Source: Funneliformis mosseae (lineage: Eukaryota > Glomeromycota > Glomeromycetes > Glomerales > Glomeraceae). Taken from it: a stretch of 11,711 nucleotides of DNA. The notes below the pieces were generated by a model. It was not told where the DNA came from and made no database searches. It was given only the letters and a program-made list of their open reading frames with translations. Both the position numbers and the translations under genes were made by a program. The stretch is from positions 1 to 11,711 of the forward strand of contig CAJVPP010003408.1 of assembly GCA_910592005.1 (NCBI GenBank). Direction: 5' to 3'. How positions within the stretch are numbered: the first letter of the stretch is position 1; every line of letters starts with the position of its first letter. Below are positions 1 through 8,270 of the stretch, piece after piece.

Positions 1-155
1 TTTTAATATCTAAAATCTATAATTGATCAGCTATCAAATAAAAAAAAATCAGATGATTTTTATTGAAAATTAGTAAACATTTATGCAACCTGAAGATCTT
101 CAATTTTACTATAAATTACTAAGTAAAATTTATAAAATCCGGTAATTTGTTGTAG
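1..155. other. AT-rich flank, no gene seen
   Basis: This AT-rich stretch contains no reading frame I can support. The transposase frame downstream meets a TAG at 153-155, so the flank may be an upstream intron of that gene, with a possible acceptor AG at 154-155 or 159-160, or unrelated DNA joined to a truncated copy. I cannot decide between these. The minus-strand open frame at 81-326 overlaps the transposase antisense and has no recognisable features. Confidence 0.4.
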
Positions 156-1044
156 AGCAGTGTATATACTGAAGCTTGCATCACAATGTATCCTGATACG
201 AATCGTGATGGTTGGTGAACAAATAAAGACGTCATTAAACAGGTAAAGGAGCGGGCTATTCCAATATTTGAACGTACTCACCCAGAGAAAGTCGTACTGT
301 TCATGTTCGATAACAGTTGCAACCACAATGCATTTGCTGATGATGCATTAGTAGTTTCAAGAATGAACATGAAAGACGGTAGAAAACAACCGCTTCTCTG
401 TAACGGTAAAATGCCCGATGGCTCACTTTATGTCATGACATTTACAGATGTTGATGGTGTAATAAAGCCCAAAGGTATTCGACGAGTTCTTGAAGAGCGC
501 GATTTATGGATACCGGGTTTGAAAAGAAAATGCAATGTGTGTATGCAATATAATCCTGATCTAAATAAACTAGACTATTGCGTAACACACATCCTTTCTG
601 CCCAACCCAACTTTGTATCACAGAGGATACATATACAAGAGGTAAGCTGCAATTAATATGATATTCACCATTCAAACATAAAAATACAACAAATATAATT
701 AAAAATACTTATCTTTTTAGGTTATTGAGGCAGCAGGACATATGTGCATATTCTATCCAAAGTTCCACTGCGAACTTAATTATATCGAGTCATTTTGGAT
801 GGAGGTGAAGCAGTACTCACGTCTTCACTGTGATTATTCGTTCAATCACCTTAAAGAAGTTGTACTGCGTGCATTAGATTCCATTAGCCTAACGAAAATT
901 CGTCAGTTTTCGCATCGTTCTGCGCGTTATATAAGTGCTTACAAACTTGGACTTTCAGGTAAGGTGGCTGTCTTTGCGGTTAAGCGGTATCAGTCTCATC
1001 GTAGGGTTCCTGAAACAGTTTTGGAAGAATTCGGTAATATCTAA
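156..1044 (+). pseudogene. DDE transposase (IS630/Tc1-mariner-like), C-terminal part, one intron
   Basis: The product would be a cut-and-paste transposase acting on its own element's termini in the nucleus. The frame runs 156-641, is interrupted by a 79-nt GT-AG intron (642-720), and resumes at 721 in the same phase up to a TAA at 1042-1044. Visible motifs are FMFDNSCNHN (codons from about 297), which I read as the second catalytic Asp region (compare the 'DN..H' motif of DDE_3 proteins), and LNYIESFW (about 775-798), matching the third catalytic block that contains Glu. A basic tail follows (KRYQSHRRVP). The first catalytic Asp and N-terminal DNA-binding region are not found, so the copy is truncated or more exons lie upstream. 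One in-frame TGA at 216-218, directly after a Trp codon, looks like a TGG-to-TGA change. The first in-frame ATG beyond it is at 303, which is probably not the native start. It is far better preserved than the other elements here. Family assignment is from motifs and memory of fungal relatives. Confidence 0.72.
642..720 (+). other. Spliceosomal intron in the DDE transposase gene
   Basis: The donor is GAG|GTAAGC (GT at 642-643) and the acceptor a T-rich tract ending CTTTTTAG (AG at 719-720). The intron is phase 0: removing its 79 nt joins a GAG Glu codon to GTT Val and gives an uninterrupted frame, whereas reading through hits a TAA at 654-656. The body is very AT-rich, as is usual for short fungal introns. 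A branch site is not clear; TAATTA near 697 is a weak candidate. Confidence 0.8.
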
Positions 1045-1697
1045 GATAAAGTTTTTTGCCAATCAAATACGGTAATTTAACCAATCATATTATTTCACGT
1101 GATACCGATGACGCTGAAAATTTCCCTATCGCTATTAAAATTGGCGTTAAAAAAATCCTAACTAAAAAAAATTTTTGTAATAAAATGGACAAAAAAAATA
1201 TGTAGTCTTGTAGAGCATATCAAAGACTATTAGATAACGTATTTTTTTTTTCATGGTTATATGTTTAAATAAAATTCCTTTATATTTTAAAATCATTAAA
1301 AATCATTGGATGCGACTAAGCCGTTTGCACCATATATAATTATATTATTTATGCATGATTTTAATTATATGAAATTCTTTAATAATAACGCTACGAGATC
1401 AAATTATGAATGCTTTAATAATAGTGTTACGATATCAACAAATGTAATATTTTAATAATAAGCCAAGATTAGTAAAATCTATATAAAACCTTGAAGAAAA
1501 TATTCTTTTAAACAAAATTTTGGAACATTAGCATTAATGAAAATTTCTAATAAAACAAAAGAAAAATTGAGTTTTATAATGTATGATCCAAATGACACTA
1601 AACGTACGCGTATAAAGTCGTGACCACAACTATTTCATGATAATTTCTATATTCAGCATCTAATACTCCTCGCGAAATTTTTTTATTTCTTCCCTTT
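1045..1697. other. AT-rich spacer after the transposase
   Basis: No convincing gene lies here. GCCAAT at 1058-1063 and ATTGGC at about 1140-1145 face each other within imperfectly matching T-rich and A-rich flanks, which could be a remnant of a transposon end. A CCAATCA (1081-1087) followed by CACGTG (1096-1101) resembles paired promoter boxes. A TATATAAAA sequence at 1480-1488 lies about 50 nt before an ATG at 1537, but the frame from that ATG is only 28 codons (to TGA 1621-1623) and matches nothing I know. A 36-bp tandem repeat in this spacer is listed separately. Confidence 0.4.
1377..1438. repeat. 36-bp period tandem repeat, two copies plus a fragment
   Basis: A 26-nt motif beginning CTTTAATAATA and ending ATCAA occurs at 1377-1402 and again at 1413-1438, with four mismatches. 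Two of the differences are C in the first copy and T in the second (GCTACG against GTTACG), one is A/G and one G/T. A partial third match, TTTTAATAATAAG, follows near 1450. The period is 36 nt. Function is unknown; such repeats are common near transposon ends and in subterminal transposase-binding regions. Confidence 0.65.
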
Positions 1698-1731
1698 ACT
1701 GGATAACACTCTTATAAGAGTGTTATCCAGT
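1698..1731. repeat. Perfect 34-bp palindrome with no spacer
   Basis: The left arm ACTGGATAACACTCTTA (1698-1714) is followed immediately by its exact reverse complement (1715-1731), giving 17-bp arms with no loop. The flanking bases do not extend the pairing. Such a sequence can form a cruciform or hairpin. It could be two abutting transposon termini, a recombinase core site, a replication-associated palindrome or the terminal hairpin of a mobile element. It lies upstream of the primase-helicase and recombinase genes, but a link to them is only a guess. Confidence 0.85.
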
Positions 1732-1736
1732 TGCGC

Positions 1737-1776
1737 TATAATATTATCTAGTTATAGGTATAATATTACCTAGTTA
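1737..1776. repeat. 18-bp direct repeat next to the palindrome
   Basis: TATAATATTATCTAGTTA (1737-1754) recurs as TATAATATTACCTAGTTA (1759-1776) with a single T/C mismatch and a period of 22 nt, about two helical turns. It begins five bases after the 34-bp palindrome. The palindrome-plus-direct-repeat arrangement resembles a protein-binding or terminal region, but no function can be assigned from sequence alone. Confidence 0.6.
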
Positions 1777-1782
1777 CTGTTT

Positions 1783-1950
1783 TTACTGTTCTGTGGCCAT
1801 TTTATTGCTTTATTGATATCCATTTGTTTTTATTGCTCTGTAGTCTTTTTATTGCTTTGTGAATATTTGCTTAATTTCATTGCTCTATCCTATTTTTATT
1901 ACCTTTTAGCTATCCACTTGTTTTCATTGCTCTGTGGCTTTTTTGTGGCC
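1783..1950. repeat. Degenerate T-rich repeats built on TTTTATTGCTCTGTGG
   Basis: A motif close to TTTTATTGCTCTGTGG recurs about five times with variable spacing (near 1799, 1833, 1850, 1878 and 1924), sometimes followed by a TATCCATTTG-like stretch (near 1817 and 1911). The plus strand is strongly T-rich. No ORF is supported. It reads as a diverged minisatellite or the subterminal region of a mobile element. Confidence 0.5.
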
Positions 1951-2340
1951 AAGATGCTAGGCCAGCATTGATTGCTAAAAATCATGTTGTGATCGGATAG
2001 CGTAGTTAATTTGCGGATCAGATTTTGGCCGGCACTATAATATAATTTCTGGCTGATCTTTAGGGCGGAATATCTTGGCTTTCTGTGATTCGTTTTATGC
2101 GGTTTTGTAGTAGTTTGAAAGAGGGCGTTGAGAGCTTTCCAATGATGCTAAGATCGCATGAATTGGATGTCTGGAGCTGAGTTATTGCGTCTCAAAGTTT
2201 TGGAAAAAATATGGATTAGTGCTAACTGAAATTAACAAAATTTACTGCGCCAATCACGTGTTCAGTTCCTCGCCAGTTCCAGGCACTTTTCCGTCATTTT
2301 CAAGTAACTTTTGAGTAACTTTTGAGGACCTGGTTTAGTG
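1930..2340. other. Relatively GC-rich non-coding block
   Basis: Base composition rises clearly above the flanks, with stretches such as TTTTGGCCGGCAC, TTTAGGGCGG and AGAGGGCGTTGAGAG. No frame stays open long enough to support a protein. Short structures include ATGCT-AGGCC-AGCAT (about 1954-1968), a CCAAT box merged with an E-box (CCAATCACGTG, 2250-2260), and the 11-nt repeat AGTAACTTTTG, twice at 2303-2324. At 2331-2345 TGGTTTAGTGGTCAG resembles a tRNA D-arm/Pol III A box, but no cloverleaf follows. The block could be the leader or promoter region of the element downstream, or a separate old insertion. Confidence 0.4.
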
Positions 2341-2395
2341 GTCAGTTGGTTAGAAAATCAGAGGTGTGATAGACATTATTATAGCCAGCCTATTT

Positions 2396-2577
2396 GATTG
2401 CCGAATGAGACACGAAATGCTGAATTTGCAATCCATCTATTTGCTAAAGATGTGTTGTAATCCATTCACTCACTTTTTGATTGCTGGTGAGACACGAAGT
2501 GCTAATGTTGTGCCATTCTTGCAATCCCATCTATGACCATTTTGATTGCTAAGGATAAGACACAAAGTGCTGAATTG
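2396..2577. repeat. Three degenerate copies of GATTGCT..GAGACACGAAGTGCTGAAT
   Basis: Related copies start at 2396, 2479 and 2544. Each has GATTGC, a few variable bases, then GAGACACGAA or TAAGACACAAA, then TGCTGAA or TGCTAAT. A second motif, GCAATCC(C)ATCTAT, sits between copies at about 2428 and 2521, so the underlying unit is roughly 65-85 nt. Differences include C/T and G/A changes. The 60-codon open frame at 2533-2715 begins inside this array and is low-complexity, so I do not call it a gene. A role as terminal or subterminal binding sites for the element downstream is possible but unproven. Confidence 0.6.
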
Positions 2578-3047
2578 GTTCAGTATTTACAGTTTTCATA
2601 TCCTTTTTTGTGTATTCTTCTAAACCTTTCTGCCTTCCCAATCTCTTTCTCACCTATTAGCAATAGGCCTTTTGAGTATAACTTTTTTTTCTTTTTCTTA
2701 TATAATTTTGCTTGAGTGGCTTACCATTTTTTCGCTTGTTTTTGCTTCTAAACCTTCTTTCTGTATATTTTTTACTTCAGAATAGGATATGAAGTGTCAG
2801 ATTGATAGCCCACTCAAGTCTAACTTTTTTTATCCAGATTGGTAACCCATTCGAGTATAATTTAGACATACTCTTGCTAGTAATCAGATTAGAGATCAGC
2901 ATTATACATTTTTTTTATTTCATTTCTGAATCATACATAATACATTTTTTATTTTAAACTTGAGATTTTGTTAGTGTATATATACTGGAAACTTTCTATT
3001 TATCTATACTTAAAAGTTTGCTTTAACTATATTACTTACATAAAAAA
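2578..3047. other. T-rich spacer upstream of the primase-helicase, with short repeats
   Basis: No gene is seen. Variants of TTGAGTATAACTTTTTTT occur at about 2671-2690, 2814-2831 and 2851-2864, two of them after a CCCACTCAAG/CCCATTCGAG sequence. TATACATTTTTTTTATTT (about 2904) is nearly repeated at about 2938. The stretch directly before the primase start is AT-rich and could hold a promoter (GTATATATACTGG near 2976), with nothing more specific. Confidence 0.35.
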
Positions 3048-6000
3048 ATGCCAAGCTTCACCTTAAAATAATAAATAATATAACTAGGCTCTTCTCTGGT
3101 TTAGCCGATCTTGATTTTGAGACTGATTACAATAATCATATATACTTTCAATATTTGTCTAATAATAAAAATGATATTTCTCTTACTGGCACCTATTATT
3201 CTGAAGAGATTTATTCAAAATATATAGTCTAAGTATTAGAAAAGGGTTTTACAGTAGTTGATCATCTATTTGAAATTTATGGGATCCCTGATACTCACAA
3301 GTATATTGATAAGAATCTGCCTCTCCGCTTAGTTCTAGATATTGATGTGAAACAAAACCTGATTCTATGAATTCTGAACTCTCTTCCTTAGATAGAAGTA
3401 AAATTTCTCGTGAAGATTTATTATCTAGAATCTTAATTGCCTGCACTGATATCTTATATTTTGACTTAAAACATTTTACAATATTAGATGCTTTTACCTT
3501 AGCTGATTTGTCTAATTCTGATAAATATAGCTGATATATCGTATATCCCTATGCTCATTTTATTGATTATAGAGATCTTAGAGGTTTTGTAGAAAAAGTT
3601 ACTGATAGGGTTAGGAAACCATACTCAGATTTTATCGATATTGGGCTATATAAATCACGTTTTAGTCTTCGTCTTCTTAGATCAGCAAAGAAAGATAGTA
3701 TTAAAAGACCTGCAATTTTTTCAGTTAAGGAAAGATACTGCAAGCTAGAAGATTATTTTGTTCAGCCTAAATCCAATTATTCTGAAATCTGGTCACAAAC
3801 CTTTTCTTCTGAAAAGCTAGAAAGAGGAATTCTAACTTATCAAAGATGAAACCTCTTTAGTAAAGGAGTTAGTTTGATTATTGCAAAATATGGATGGCTT
3901 GAAGTTAGCAATATTAGAAGGGATTTATTAACTTTTAAGCTTAGTCGTTAGAAGCATGTTCCATTTGCAATATCAAATATGAAAATGATCAGTTATATGG
4001 CTTTCTTCAAAGTAATGGATACTTTATACTTAGATGTTATCAGCAAAGCAATATAAATTAGATCATAAAGAATTAGTATTCGAGAAGTAACTAAATTTTC
4101 TGCAAAGTCTAAGCAAGGAATAGTTGAAAAAATAGGTGATACTATATTCAATTTGCATCTCCTTATAGAATTATCTGACATGACAATTAATATAGAAAAA
4201 TTAAGAGATGCTCCTGAAGCATATCCTGATTTCTTAAATATTGAGAAAATAACAACGCTTATTTATTCTCTTCTGGAAACATAGAAAACCACTGCATTAA
4301 GAGAGATTATTATGGCATTAAAAGATAAAGTATATGATATTTCTTCTTTACCATGCTATATTTGGATCTCTTACCAAAAGTCTTTTAGCAATGAATTAAA
4401 GCATCTGGTTTCTGAATTTGCAACTACCAAAATATACAAGGAGATTTATCTATAAATGAGTGAGATATTATTATAATATAGGTTGAGAATCTCTTTCATG
4501 TTGAATTCACAACCCGTCTATTTGTAGCTATTCTCAATAAAGCTAATGTCATTATGCGTTAAATGTTTAGTAGTACAAATACATGAGAATTTGAAAATGC
4601 AATATGTAATATCTTAAGATCTGCAAGACATGTTTTGGCCATGGATACCTTCGCAAATATCTTAACATTAATCTTCTTCCAGATTTATTGTAGTGAAAAT
4701 ATTCATGTAGTCAATAATAAGTATCAGCCTCGTATAGGTGAGACGATTGAATTTATTTATAATCTGAATAGTGAAGCAGAAGCTATATGAATAGGATATG
4801 ACCTTTTGAGATAGAATAAACGTGTGGCATTTGTATCTACCAGAGTGGTAATGGCTAGAGCGTTAGTAGAAAAAGCATCTAAGTTATCTAAGCCTGATAA
4901 TTCACCTGTTAGAGCCTGTGCATATTATGAGATATGGATAGGAAACAACGACAAAAAGACTTTTTTGATATTAATGTCACTTAAAGCGAGCTTGACTGTA
5001 TAGCTTATATAAATACAGTAGAGGTGGGAATATCATTTGAGGTTATAGATCACTTCAATATAATTATAGCTATTACAAACATCGTCATTTCAGTTCATAT
5101 TGAAGCTCTTGCACAAATGCTTTATCAAATTTATGGTTGTTCTCGCCATATTGTTTTTATATTCTATCAGAAAAATTTTAATAAACTTTTTCACCTGCCA
5201 GGTTGTGAAAATATTCAGGCAGAACTTGCAAGTGCTTAGCCTAATAACTTACCTACAGTAATAAAAGGTCATCGTGAATAGAATAGTAATGCTATTTCTT
5301 ATAAAATTGACAAATCTTCTGCTGTAATAACATTCATTAAAATTAAGCATCAGAAATGCCTTTTTGCGAGATACTTTATTGAGAAGCTTTGTAGTCTTAT
5401 AGTTAGTACTAACGCTTTTTTTTAGCTAATAAAAATGGATGAGAGCCGAGAAGTTATAGAAAATCATAAAAAAGTCTGCAATGAGATTAGGGTTGAAACA
5501 TTAGTTATTAAAAAAAACAGATTTTATTGCAGTTGCTACTTTCTGAAATCTTGATTTTGAAGAAGCTGAAAATCTTAAGTTTAACTAAAAGTACTCTATC
5601 CCAGATATTATGGCACTTAAGCATTTCTATATGCAAAATATTTATGGTAAAAATATTGATAATAAGATTTGAGATAATCTTTGCAATAAAAAATTTGTAA
5701 AAAAATTCAGTCCGTCTGAATCTCAGAAATATTTCTTGCAGTTATCTCACTTTTAAAAGTAAAGTTATGATGAAAAAAGTGCAATGAAAAGGTTAGAGGC
5801 TAAAAATATTGCGCAATGAGAAAATACCTATTATAAAGCCAAAAAGAATCAGTAGCAGAAGATTTATATAAATCATATTCAGCTAATCATTGGATGGTTA
5901 TAAGAGAATTTTTTTCAAATACTAGGCTTTACCCGTATAGATGATAAGCGTATTCTTTTCAGTAATATAATATCAGAAACATTCACATGAACTTACGAAA

Positions 6001-6320
6001 GATTTATAGAAATCTTAGATCAATTACTATCACTCTTCAGATTTAAGTCTTATGCTAAGATAACATCAGATCTTAATTCAGCTATAAAGATAATTAATGC
6101 AATTGCTAGAAATTGGTGTGGCTATACTGTAAAGATAAATAAAAAAAAATAGGACTTAAAGAAAAATAGGTTTAGGAATATTCATATCAAATTAATCGGC
6201 AACCATATGATGGTCTTAGTTTTGAAGATAAAAGTGCATCAGAGCTTTCATCATACAAATCAAAAATAGATAATAATGTTCAGAAACTCTTTGATTTTAT
6301 AGGATAGGAAAAATAATACT
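3048..6320 (+). pseudogene. AEP primase - UL9-like superfamily 2 helicase fusion, decayed
   Basis: An intact version would make RNA or DNA primers and unwind DNA at a replication origin. The translation moves through several frames. Primase motifs in order: VLDID (3335-3346, the D-x-D metal site); S-stop-Y-I-V-Y-P (3529-3549), where I expect S-W-H, so the active-site His appears to be Tyr; FIDIGLYKSRF (3631-3660, third metal-binding region). Helicase motifs: a damaged Walker A (GLU-THR-stop-LYS-THR, 4276-4290), a Walker B-like VAILNKAN (4524-4547) where D-E-A-N/D would be usual, FVSTR..MARAL (about 4830-4865), and INTVEVGISFEV with IAITN and EALAQMLYQI (about 5008-5135). Such helicases resemble herpesvirus UL9 origin-binding proteins (Pfam Origin_of_repl_bind), but here the gene sits among transposons. 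The C-terminal 800 nt are unassigned. The ATG at 3048 is one base out of frame with what follows. I see about 20 stops and several 1-nt slips, e.g. near 3352, 4450, 4929 and in the A run at 5509-5517. The length of about 1,090 codons fits such fusions. Confidence 0.65.
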
Positions 6321-6391
6321 TTAGCCAGATTATTATTCAACTAGGTGTCTCAATTATATCTAATTTCATTTTATTTTTTTTTACTTTCGCA

Positions 6392-7113
6392 TTAGGTATG
6401 GTCATAAATACTGCTATGTGTGCTATAGATTCCAGTATCAGAATAGGTTTCCTTCTTACAGATAGGGCATATTGTTCTAGAAAGAATATTAAAATATCTG
6501 AAACATCCTAATTCATGCCAGCATCCTTTTTCACAAATTGAACTATCTCTCTTTATATATTAGCAGATTAGATAATTCATACTAGGTAATTTTGATACTA
6601 ATAATCTCAAAACTTCATCTTCATTTTTATTATAGATATTCAAAAATATATTATGCCAGTCTAGAGTATAAGCTATATCATCTTTATTTTTTTTCATATA
6701 ACTCTAGTCAGTTTTTCTTATAAACAGGTTTAGCATAATCCATACAAAGTCAGTTTGGGAATATATCAGCATATTACAGAATACGCATTTTTTTTGAGCG
6801 ATGACTTATAATATCTGATACACCCAGCTTTACATAAGCATCTTTTTCCGCAGATAGATCTATCTTTTTTGATATATTGGTAAAACTAAGATGGTAAATT
6901 AGAAAGGATCTCTTTAGAATCCTTTGAATCAGCTATATTTTCACTAAGGATTATAGTACTTCTTTTTGAAAAAGTTATTAAGATTAATATATGTCAAACT
7001 TCCCTTCATTTTTATTATAGATAGATTTGATAAATATTCGAAAATATGACACATGACTTCTGAAAAATGGGAATTATTTTTTATTTTAAAGATTTGATTT
7101 TCTTAATATACAT
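6392..7113 (-). pseudogene. Decayed gene with two tandem RING-like zinc fingers
   Basis: On the minus strand a frame ending in TAA at 6392-6394 contains C-x3-C-x-H-x3-C-x11-C-P-I-C (first Cys 6533-6535, last 6458-6460), a RING- or PHD-like zinc-binding pattern. About 320 nt upstream in the gene a second copy reads C-x3-C-x-C-x3-C-x10-C-V-F-C (6852 down to 6776) after one slip in the T8 run at 6788-6795. Residues before each finger also match (LPS..., Q-Y-I-K-[KR]-D-x-S-I-C), as does an upstream YNKNE region, so a larger unit was duplicated. The ATG at 7111-7113 is a plausible but unproven start; there are several stops. The gene converges on the primase-helicase and diverges from the recombinase with about 35 nt between starts, so the two could share a promoter. 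RING-type fingers act as E3 ubiquitin ligases or bind DNA or partners; which applies here cannot be told. Confidence 0.5.
6619..7023. repeat. 20-nt exact repeat marking an internal duplication
   Basis: CTTCATTTTTATTATAGATA is present at 6619-6638 and identically at 7004-7023, 385 nt apart. On the minus strand these lie at equivalent places ahead of the two zinc fingers, which supports duplication of a coding segment of about 320-385 nt rather than chance similarity of two fingers. Confidence 0.6.
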
Positions 7114-7148
7114 ACCAAAAAAATTCTACTAATTTACTTATCATTGAC

Positions 7149-8270
7149 ATGGTTACCAAAACAGCTATTCTAAAAACCTGAAAACTTAAAGCTAATAACT
7201 TTGTATTAGTCTTAGAGCAGTTCCTAGAAAAGCATAATTTGTTAGCTGACTTCACCCCAGAATAATTAAGCAAACATGCTTTTGAACTTGATGTTTTACT
7301 TCCTAATTGGATAGCTCGCGAGTGTATTAAAGTTGCTCTTGCTAGAGGTACTAATAATAGAGGCATTGATAATAGACGTTCATTTAGTAAAGAGAAGATA
7401 GATACTTTTATGCCAGATAAAAGAAAGAACCTCACTATAGAGGAAAGGGTAGAATACTATGCTAAAGTTAGTGATTTTATAGACATTATTACTAATTATT
7501 AGGCATTTGGTCTAAAAAATAAAGATGAAAATGAAATCATTGCTAGTGTCTTGCATCAGTCAACATTCTGTATGAAGTTAGCAGAAGGTAGTATAGATCC
7601 TGCAATTATTGAAGAATTTGCCAAAAATAAGGATCTTATTCAAGATTTTAATAAAATTCAGAAAGAATAAACTAAAAAGTAAATGGCTAATCCAGACAGA
7701 ATTTCCATACATTTCTTCTTAACAAATATGAGTAAATGGCTTCAAAATATTGATACTTTCAAAATTCCTACTAAAGAGAATCTTGTGGATGTGATAGTGA
7801 TATTGAGTATGAGACCAGAAAAAGTAAGATCTCTTTAAATTAATTATTATAAACCAGATCCTTCGAACATTCTAGCATAGTATAAAGAAGTCTATTCTTA
7901 GTACTGCATAGGCTATCTAAAGATTAGAGAAGAAAAGAAGGAAAATCTTGAGCCTTGACCATTTCTTTCTATGGAGAAGAATCCAGAATGTGTTAGGGAA
8001 TTATTCATCTAGATCTGAGATGTAATTAAGACTAAAAAGTTATCTGACCCTATCTTTACTGAAAGTGAAATACGTAATGCTTGACCATTTAATCAATTCT
8101 TAAAGCAAGAACCTTATAAAACTATACCTAAAAAATTAAGAGATTATAGAAGTAAACACGCTTCTAGAATTTATAGTGGTAAGAACTCAACTTCCTAGCA
8201 TCTTAAATTATTTTCAAGAATTGTAATGAAACAAAAATCAGACTGTCTTGATGCAGGCAATAATTATACT
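7149..8270 (+). pseudogene. Tyrosine recombinase (Crypton/phage-integrase-like), decayed
   Basis: The enzyme would cut and rejoin DNA through a covalent tyrosine link and could integrate or excise the element. In one frame: an N-terminal region (about 7149-7700), then LSMRPEKVRSL with the first catalytic Arg at 7812-7814, GYLKIREEK (7911-7937) with a candidate catalytic Lys, KLRDYRSKHASR with H-x-x-R at 8157-8168, and DAGNNY with the nucleophile Tyr at 8265-8267. The spacings (Arg to His 115 residues, His to Tyr 36) are almost those of Cre (116 and 35). A Gln or Lys stands near where many relatives have the second His/Trp. Thirteen in-frame stops (7179, 7263, 7500, 7668, 7680, 7836, 7878, 7899, 7956, 8010, 8016, 8082, 8196) break it, with no frameshift. 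ATG 7149 is chosen because homologous-looking sequence begins there. It is distinct from DIRS or Starship enzymes as far as I can judge, but I cannot assign the subfamily. Confidence 0.68.

Noticed and set aside
81..675. Minus-strand open frames at 81-326 and 442-675
   Set aside because: They are antisense shadows of the transposase exon.
1537..1623. 28-codon ORF with a TATA-like box upstream
   Set aside because: It is too short and has no family resemblance; a TATATAAAA match is expected by chance in such AT-rich DNA.
2396..2577. CRISPR-like array
   Set aside because: The copies are degenerate, spacing is uneven, there are only three units and no cas gene, and the context is eukaryotic.
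2533..2715. 60-codon open frame with a hydrophobic, Phe-rich end
   Set aside because: It begins inside a repeat array and ends in T-runs, which produce Phe by composition. There is no conserved-looking pattern or neighbour.
3249..4181. Minus-strand open frames at 3249-3446 and 3993-4181
   Set aside because: They are antisense to the primase-helicase region and carry no recognisable motif.
3048..6320. An integrated herpesvirus-like genome, suggested by the UL9-like helicase
   Set aside because: Only the helicase fold resembles UL9; no capsid, packaging or polymerase gene is near, and the partners are transposon-type. Origin-binding-type helicases also occur in non-viral repeats of fungi.
7103..7435. 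110-codon minus-strand open frame
   Set aside because: It is antisense to the recombinase N-terminus, whose plus-strand reading is coherent. The minus frame shows no domain.
3532..8198. A variant genetic code (TGA as Trp, TAG/TAA as Gln) that would make the interrupted frames readable
   Set aside because: All three stops occur, TGG and CAA/CAG are also used, several 1-nt slips break the primase-helicase and EEP frames, and expected catalytic residues are altered too. The DDE and Tc1 frames here read with the standard code. Decay explains everything more simply.
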